From Bradyrhizobium lupini (GTDB lineage Bacteria; Pseudomonadota; Alphaproteobacteria; Rhizobiales; Xanthobacteraceae): 64,000 nt of DNA. Shown in pieces: positions 59,665 through 64,000 of the stretch. The notes under the pieces were generated by a model, which was not told the origin of the DNA, did no database searches, and saw only the letters and a program-made list of their open reading frames with translations. The stretch is from the NCBI RefSeq assembly GCF_040939785.1, contig NZ_CP162553.1, positions 434,001 to 498,000 on the forward strand. The letters are read 5' to 3'. Within the stretch, counting starts at the first letter, position 1; each line of letters starts with the position of its first letter. Both the position numbers and the translations under genes were made by a program.

Positions 59665-59781
59665 TGTCTCATTTGCCTCTAGACCATGAGACAATGCCGT
59701 CTCAAATATCCAGAGTCAACCCTATTGAGACACTTTTTTCGTCTCATCGCGTTGCCTCGCTTCCGTATACCCATGTGAGAC
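59665..59781. promoter_or_regulatory. res-like site: three inverted GTCTCA/TGAGAC pairs
   Basis: Subsite I: TGTCTCAT (59665-59672) against ATGAGACA (59686-59693). Subsite II: GTCTCAA (59699-59705) against TTGAGAC (59725-59731). Subsite III: GTCTCA (59741-59746) against TGAGAC (59776-59781). Six copies of one hexamer in inverted pairs, directly before a resolvase start, is the arrangement of a res site; it also overlaps the resolvase promoter, so autoregulation is expected. Confidence 0.75.
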
Positions 59782-59884
59782 GCGAGGCGCGCTCTGGGCG
59801 TCGGCCCTGCCCATTCGTCGGCCCTGCCCCATTCCCAGAGATACCCGCTGGCAGGTGGCCAGTTGGGCCAGCGGGTTGATCCGG

Positions 59885-60112
59885 CTACCCGATCATCACT
59901 TCATGCTGGTGCAGCACTCCCGCGTCTCGGCACCATCGGTTAACCGCATGGAGATCGCCCACGTCCAAGACAGTGTTGTCTTCGACCAGAGCGAAGCGGC
60001 TGCCGTGCATGCTCTGCCGCTCCCGTGCTGAGAGCGTGCAAATCTTGCTGCGGTAGTTCTGAGAGCGTTCGAAACGACGCTGGACGGCTTTGAGTGTGAC
60101 TGTCGCGCTCAT
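59885..60112 (-). CDS. Small hypothetical phage-like protein
   Basis: 75 residues from ATG 60112 (behind AAGGATCATGCC): MSATVTLKAVQRRFERSQNY..., VEDNTVLDVGDLHAVNRWCRD. Fold and role unknown. Confidence 0.55.
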   Translation of the reverse strand: MSATVTLKAVQRRFERSQNYRSKICTLSARERQSMHGSRFALVEDNTVLDVGDLHAVNRWCRDAGVLHQHEVMIG

Positions 60113-60586
60113 GGCATGATCCTTCCATGGGCCGCGCCAGATACGGCACAGCCCTCTGTTGATGATCGATGCGGCGCGTTGCGATGAGCACGGTCCCCGA
60201 CGAGGCGGAGGCGCACAGGTCTCATGACGAGACTTCGCGGCAGCACATAGGCTCAGCATCTTCGCTGCGCAAGGTTTCGCCCGCGTCGCGCATGCCACCG
60301 GGCTGTCAAGGTTTCCCAGCGCTCGCGAGCGCGGGAGGGGTGAAGGCGAAAGTTTTTGGGCGCATGGCCCCGGCATTGGCTGAGCGGTTCTGACCAGCCA
60401 CCAACAAAAGGCGGACTTTCCCCAGGCCTTCAGATGCCCCCCGCCATCACGGGAGGTTCATGCATCCGCACCCACCCCCGAAACAATCGGGCGTCACCAT
60501 TTTCCGCGCCGTATGAGCGCATTTTCCAAAAGACGATTTGCTTCGTCACCGTCCGCGCGATCGGCGCGCCAACAACAAGAGAACAC
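60113..60586. other. Gene-free stretch upstream of the tape-measure gene
   Basis: No credible gene. GCGCTCGCGAGCGC (60319-60332) is a perfect 14-bp palindrome. The rest should hold the promoter of the tape-measure gene. Confidence 0.4.
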
Positions 60587-63500
60587 ATGTCAGAGATCAT
60601 CAGCGTTCACGCATCATTGACCGCGACCGACAGCGCGAGCCCCGTCATCGCCGGACTTCTCCGGAACGTTCGCAAGCTTGAGGCCGCAGTCAAGTCCATC
60701 AACGGCATCTCAGCATCCAAGCTGTTTCCCGACAGTATCTCAGCCGGCCTCCAGAAGATCACCGACGACGCTCGGAAGGCTGCGTCGACCTATCGCACTG
60801 AATGGAAGTCGGCCTATGCGGACAGCCTGCGTGACGCGCGGGCGTTCCATCGTGAGTTGGACCGCCTCGACCGGCAGACCTTCAATCGCCGGCAGGCGGA
60901 GCAACGTGCCGTTGATCGCGGTGCGAGGTCCGCCAGCCGAGGCACGTCTTCCCGCGGAATCTCCCCCACCACGGCGCTGATCGCCGGAGGCATCACCGTC
61001 TCGGGCGTCGCATCCGCGTTCAAGAAACGCATGGAAGCCAACGTCGCCGAGACCAAGGCGCAAATCTTCGGCGGATTGTCCGCAGCAGAAGTGAAGCAAC
61101 TTCGAGGCGACTTTAGTGACAAACTGGCTATCCGATTTGGCGAGAGTGCCGCCACAGTGTTGGATAGCTACACTGAGGCGTTGAAGCAGGGCTTTGACGG
61201 TTCTGCCGCGAAAAAGATCACCGAGAACGCACTTGAAGCGTCATCTGCGCTCGAAATGAACATCGGTGAACTGATGCGGCTCGCGGGCAAAACCGCCACC
61301 TCCCTCTATGGCAACGTCCGGAACGCCGATCCTGCCCGCGTTGCCAGAATGATGACCTCGGTTGCTGTTGCCGCCGCTGCGACCGCCGCAGACCCGAACG
61401 AAGTGGTTGAGGCGAACAAGCGTGCCCTGTCCGCCTTGAGCACGACGAAGATGAAGGAAACCGACCTGAGCGCCTTCACGTCAGTTGGCATCTCGGCAGG
61501 TCTACAGCCGAATAAGGCCGGCACATTCCTCGGTTACTTGACCTCGGAATTTGCAAACGCCGGCAACGCTCGCGGCCAGCGCGGGAAAGATCTGGACCAG
61601 GCTGCACGGATGATCGGGTACGGCGGTCGGGCGCAGATGGCTCAAAGGATGGTGTCGGATCCAACCAACTTCACCTTGGACATGTTTCAGAAGATGCGGA
61701 ACATGAGTGAGCAGAACCGGGCCAAATTCGCAAACCTCGCAGGCATGCGGGAGTGGCGCGACGAACTAGTACAGATGGCCAAGGCCTCCGATCAAATCCG
61801 GGAGACGTTGAAGGAAATCGACCAGAAAAGCGACGCGGTGTCCGCGTTCTCCCGCACTAAGCTCAACTCGCTTCAGAAGCGCTGGGACCGCATCAAAGCG
61901 ATGTTTGGCCTCGCCTGGGAAAAGTTCGGAAGTGGATTCGAGCAAAGCTTCATCGAGGTGTCGGACTGGTTCGATAAGCACACCAGCATCGTCACCTCCA
62001 GCAGGATCGCGGAGAAGTCGCGAGAGTTTGTCGAGAGGCTAAAAAAGGCCTTCGGTGTCGCCAACATGGGCGACGCACTCGACAAAATCGCCGCGAAACT
62101 GTCGTCCGTAGACGTAGACAAGATCATCGGATTCGTGTCGGGCTTCGCGGGCGGGCTCAGGTCTGTCTTCGATACCATCACCACCCTGCTGAAGAGCTTC
62201 GCCACTGCGATGGGCAAGGACGGCAATAGTGCCGAAGTCCTGGGGAGGCTGACCGGGCAGATTGTTGCCTTGTCCGTCGCGCTCGGAACACTCGCTCCGG
62301 TCTTGGCCGTGTTCACCGGCTTAGTGGGCATCATCGGCCGCATCGCGGGCCTGCTCGGTGGTCGGGCGTTGCTCGGTGCTGCGAGCGCCAACCCTGTTGG
62401 CACCGCCGCCCTGCTCGCGTGGCTCCTCGCGGAGAACAACGACACTGGCCTATCGGATGCCTCAAAGAAACGGCCGGGCGAGACGACAAGCCAATGGCGA
62501 GAGCGTCAACGCCAGCACAAGAAAGACCTGTACCAGAAGCAGAGTGGCGATGGCTTCAACCCCGCGGACGTTCACCCGATGAGCTTCATCGGGAACAAGC
62601 TGGACAATCTCGGTGGGAAGATCGAACGCGCCTCGTTCATGAGCACTGACTTCAGTTCCCGCGGTCGCACCTACAGAAGCGGCGGAGGACTGAGCGGCAG
62701 CGCAGCGATCGGCGCCAACATGAACCGGATCGTCAGCGGTGTCGGCACTCCCGATGCACTGTGGAAGAAGGTAATGCCGGGTGGCGTCCTTCCGAACTTC
62801 GGTGTTGGCTCTGGCGGCATCATCAAGCACAGCAACATCCCTTCGTTCAACGGTGGAGGTGGCAGCGTTGACGATATGAGCAGGTCGGCCTTCGATAACA
62901 AGTTCGCCGGCACTCCTCTTGCAGGCAAGTACGATCAGATCGTCGCGGCAGCAAGAGCCAACGGCATCTCGCCTGCGCTGCTGGCCGGCGTGATCGCGCA
63001 CGAAACCGGCAACGGTCATGTGCTGTCGGGAAACAACGTGGCAGGGCTGATGGACCCCGCAACCGGCATGGCGAAAAAGATGCAATTCGCCAGCCTCGAC
63101 GGGGGTATCAGCCGGGCGGGCCAAGTGGTCGCGAAGAACTACCGTCTGGCCGGTGGCAACCTCGACAAGATGGGCGAGCGCTATGCACCGGTCGGTGCCG
63201 CGAATGATCCACGTAGGTTGAACGGTGGCTGGCCCGCGGGCGTGCGCAAGCAGATGAATGCGCTGTCCGGCGGTGGATCAGCCGGCAGCGGCGATGCCCT
63301 TGCATGGGCCGAAAAGTACAAGGGCATGAACGAGCATACCGACAACCGAGTGTTAGCGGCGGCCCTTGGCGGCGACGTGCGCGGCAAGTCGAATGCTTGG
63401 TGTGCTCGCTTCGTCAACAAGGCGTTGGAAGCCGCCGGGGGTAACGGCACAGGCAGCGCGGTGGCGAACAGCTTCCAGAAGTGGGGCTCCGCGATCAGCC

Positions 63501-63934
63501 CGCCCGAGGTCAAGCGCAATGACGTTCTGCTTCAGACGCACGGCCTTGGTTACAATCAGCCCGGTGGCCACGTAGGCCTCGCGACAGGCGAGACCCGCAT
63601 GCAAAACGGCCGACTGCAAATCAAGATGCTGGCCGGCAATGACGGAGACTCGGTGCGTGAGCACTGGATCGACGCCGACAAGAACCTGATGGTTCGTCGC
63701 GGCAATCCCATCGGTCAGGTCCCGTCGCCGGCTGACGTGGTCAAGAACGTTCCTGCTGCTCCGCAGTCCGGCATCCCGATGAGGGGTGACTTTGGCGGTG
63801 GTGGTCGTGGCAACGTCGCGATCCACATCAACGGTGGCTCGCACGATCCGGAAGCTCTGGCCACCCTGGTCCAGCGCCGCGTCGACGAGAAGATGAACTG
63901 GCGCGCTCACGACAGCGAGTCCGAATACACCTAA
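60587..63934 (+). CDS. Phage tail tape-measure protein with two peptidoglycan-hydrolase domains
   Basis: 1115 residues from ATG 60587. N-terminal helical tape region with long coiled-coil-like helices (about 1-550), a hydrophobic segment of phage tape measures near 560-600 (LSVALGTLAPVLAVF, GIIGRIAGLLGGRALLG), a lytic-transglycosylase/lysozyme-like domain near 780-870 (YDQIVAAARANGISPALLAG, AHETGNGHVLSGNNVAGLMD, the Glu of AHETG likely catalytic) and a CHAP/NlpC-like domain near 935-1010 (SNAWCARFVNKALEAAG, PGGHVGLATG: the Cys and His needed for catalysis). The tail end is Gly-rich then charged. It sets tail length and helps DNA entry through the cell wall. No other tail genes are visible upstream; any neighbours would be beyond 64000. 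Confidence 0.9.
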   Translation: MSEIISVHASLTATDSASPVIAGLLRNVRKLEAAVKSINGISASKLFPDSISAGLQKITDDARKAASTYRTEWKSAYADSLRDARAFHRELDRLDRQTFNRRQAEQRAVDRGARSASRGTSSRGISPTTALIAGGITVSGVASAFKKRMEANVAETKAQIFGGLSAAEVKQLRGDFSDKLAIRFGESAATVLDSYTEALKQGFDGSAAKKITENALEASSALEMNIGELMRLAGKTATSLYGNVRNADPARVARMMTSVAVAAAATAADPNEVVEANKRALSALSTTKMKETDLSAFTSVGISAGLQPNKAGTFLGYLTSEFANAGNARGQRGKDLDQAARMIGYGGRAQMAQRMVSDPTNFTLDMFQKMRNMSEQNRAKFANLAGMREWRDELVQMAKASDQIRETLKEIDQKSDAVSAFSRTKLNSLQKRWDRIKAMFGLAWEKFGSGFEQSFIEVSDWFDKHTSIVTSSRIAEKSREFVERLKKAFGVANMGDALDKIAAKLSSVDVDKIIGFVSGFAGGLRSVFDTITTLLKSFATAMGKDGNSAEVLGRLTGQIVALSVALGTLAPVLAVFTGLVGIIGRIAGLLGGRALLGAASANPVGTAALLAWLLAENNDTGLSDASKKRPGETTSQWRERQRQHKKDLYQKQSGDGFNPADVHPMSFIGNKLDNLGGKIERASFMSTDFSSRGRTYRSGGGLSGSAAIGANMNRIVSGVGTPDALWKKVMPGGVLPNFGVGSGGIIKHSNIPSFNGGGGSVDDMSRSAFDNKFAGTPLAGKYDQIVAAARANGISPALLAGVIAHETGNGHVLSGNNVAGLMDPATGMAKKMQFASLDGGISRAGQVVAKNYRLAGGNLDKMGERYAPVGAANDPRRLNGGWPAGVRKQMNALSGGGSAGSGDALAWAEKYKGMNEHTDNRVLAAALGGDVRGKSNAWCARFVNKALEAAGGNGTGSAVANSFQKWGSAISPPEVKRNDVLLQTHGLGYNQPGGHVGLATGETRMQNGRLQIKMLAGNDGDSVREHWIDADKNLMVRRGNPIGQVPSPADVVKNVPAAPQSGIPMRGDFGGGGRGNVAIHINGGSHDPEALATLVQRRVDEKMNWRAHDSESEYT

Positions 63935-63944
63935 GACAGCAGCT

Positions 63945-63971
63945 CGGCCCCACGGGGCCGGGCAACTTTTT
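63945..63971 (+). terminator. Intrinsic terminator after the tape-measure gene
   Basis: CGGCCCC (63945-63951) pairs with GGGGCCG (63954-63960), followed by GGCAAC and a T5 run. It is 11 bases after the stop, so the tape-measure gene may be the last of its transcript. Confidence 0.75.
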
Positions 63972-64000
63972 CGCCGTTTGCGTCAATAAAAATTCCAATG

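Overview
The window looks like a chromosomal segment of a Bradyrhizobium-type alphaproteobacterium (Hyphomicrobiales). It is GC-rich, and it carries the alphaproteobacterial blocks lptF-lptG-lptD-surA-pdxA-rsmA and fabD-fabG-acpP-fabF-mltG-yicC-gmk. It also has several tripartite-tricarboxylate-type (Bug) binding proteins and a non-coding stretch that I recall as a Bradyrhizobium dispersed repeat. Genus assignment rests on recognition, not on a search.

Layout. 0-43.3 kb is ordinary chromosome: a small secreted protein, a NepR-like small protein, an ABC-F ATPase, a Bug binding protein, a complete RTX type I secretion operon (948-aa RTX protein, C39-like ABC exporter, HlyD adaptor), holC, pepA, the divergent LPS-export/outer-membrane/pyridoxal/rRNA-methylation operon, an alcohol dehydrogenase, a Flp pilin, three Crp/Fnr regulators within 2.6 kb, a LysR/Bug/intradiol-dioxygenase cluster, a secreted caspase-like protein, gmk-yicC-mltG, the FASII genes, a TetR-controlled fatty acid desaturase and rpsF-rpsR. 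43.4-51.5 kb is an accessory block. Its core is a five-gene, translationally coupled operon on the minus strand: calcineurin-type phosphoesterase, all-helical GASH-like protein, two P-loop GTPases, and a GAP1-like protein. This is the architecture of the predicted 'double-GTPase/GAP1' conflict systems. A gene with a HEPN-type RNKVAH motif converges on it. 51.9-64 kb is phage- or plasmid-like: many very small genes, a recurrent 25-bp intergenic motif, two ribbon-helix-helix genes behind similar hairpin leaders, a winged-helix initiator-like gene followed by two arrays of 22-bp iterons, a serine resolvase with a three-part res-like site, and a 1115-aa tail tape-measure protein carrying two peptidoglycan-hydrolase domains.

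How the parts work together. The RTX protein has its own exporter and adaptor but no outer-membrane TolC here. LptF/G/D and SurA serve LPS export and outer-membrane assembly. FabD/G/AcpP/FabF form the fatty-acid elongation core. In the accessory block, the GTPases, GAP1, GASH and phosphoesterase are probably one signalling or defence apparatus.

Quality warning. At least nine frame breaks, nearly all one-base (mostly deletions), interrupt otherwise intact genes. They include essential or highly conserved ones: lptD twice, surA, pdxA, fabF twice. The same type of break splits both GTPases. They look like consensus errors of an unpolished long-read assembly rather than pseudogenes, so frameshifted genes are reported here as single genes.
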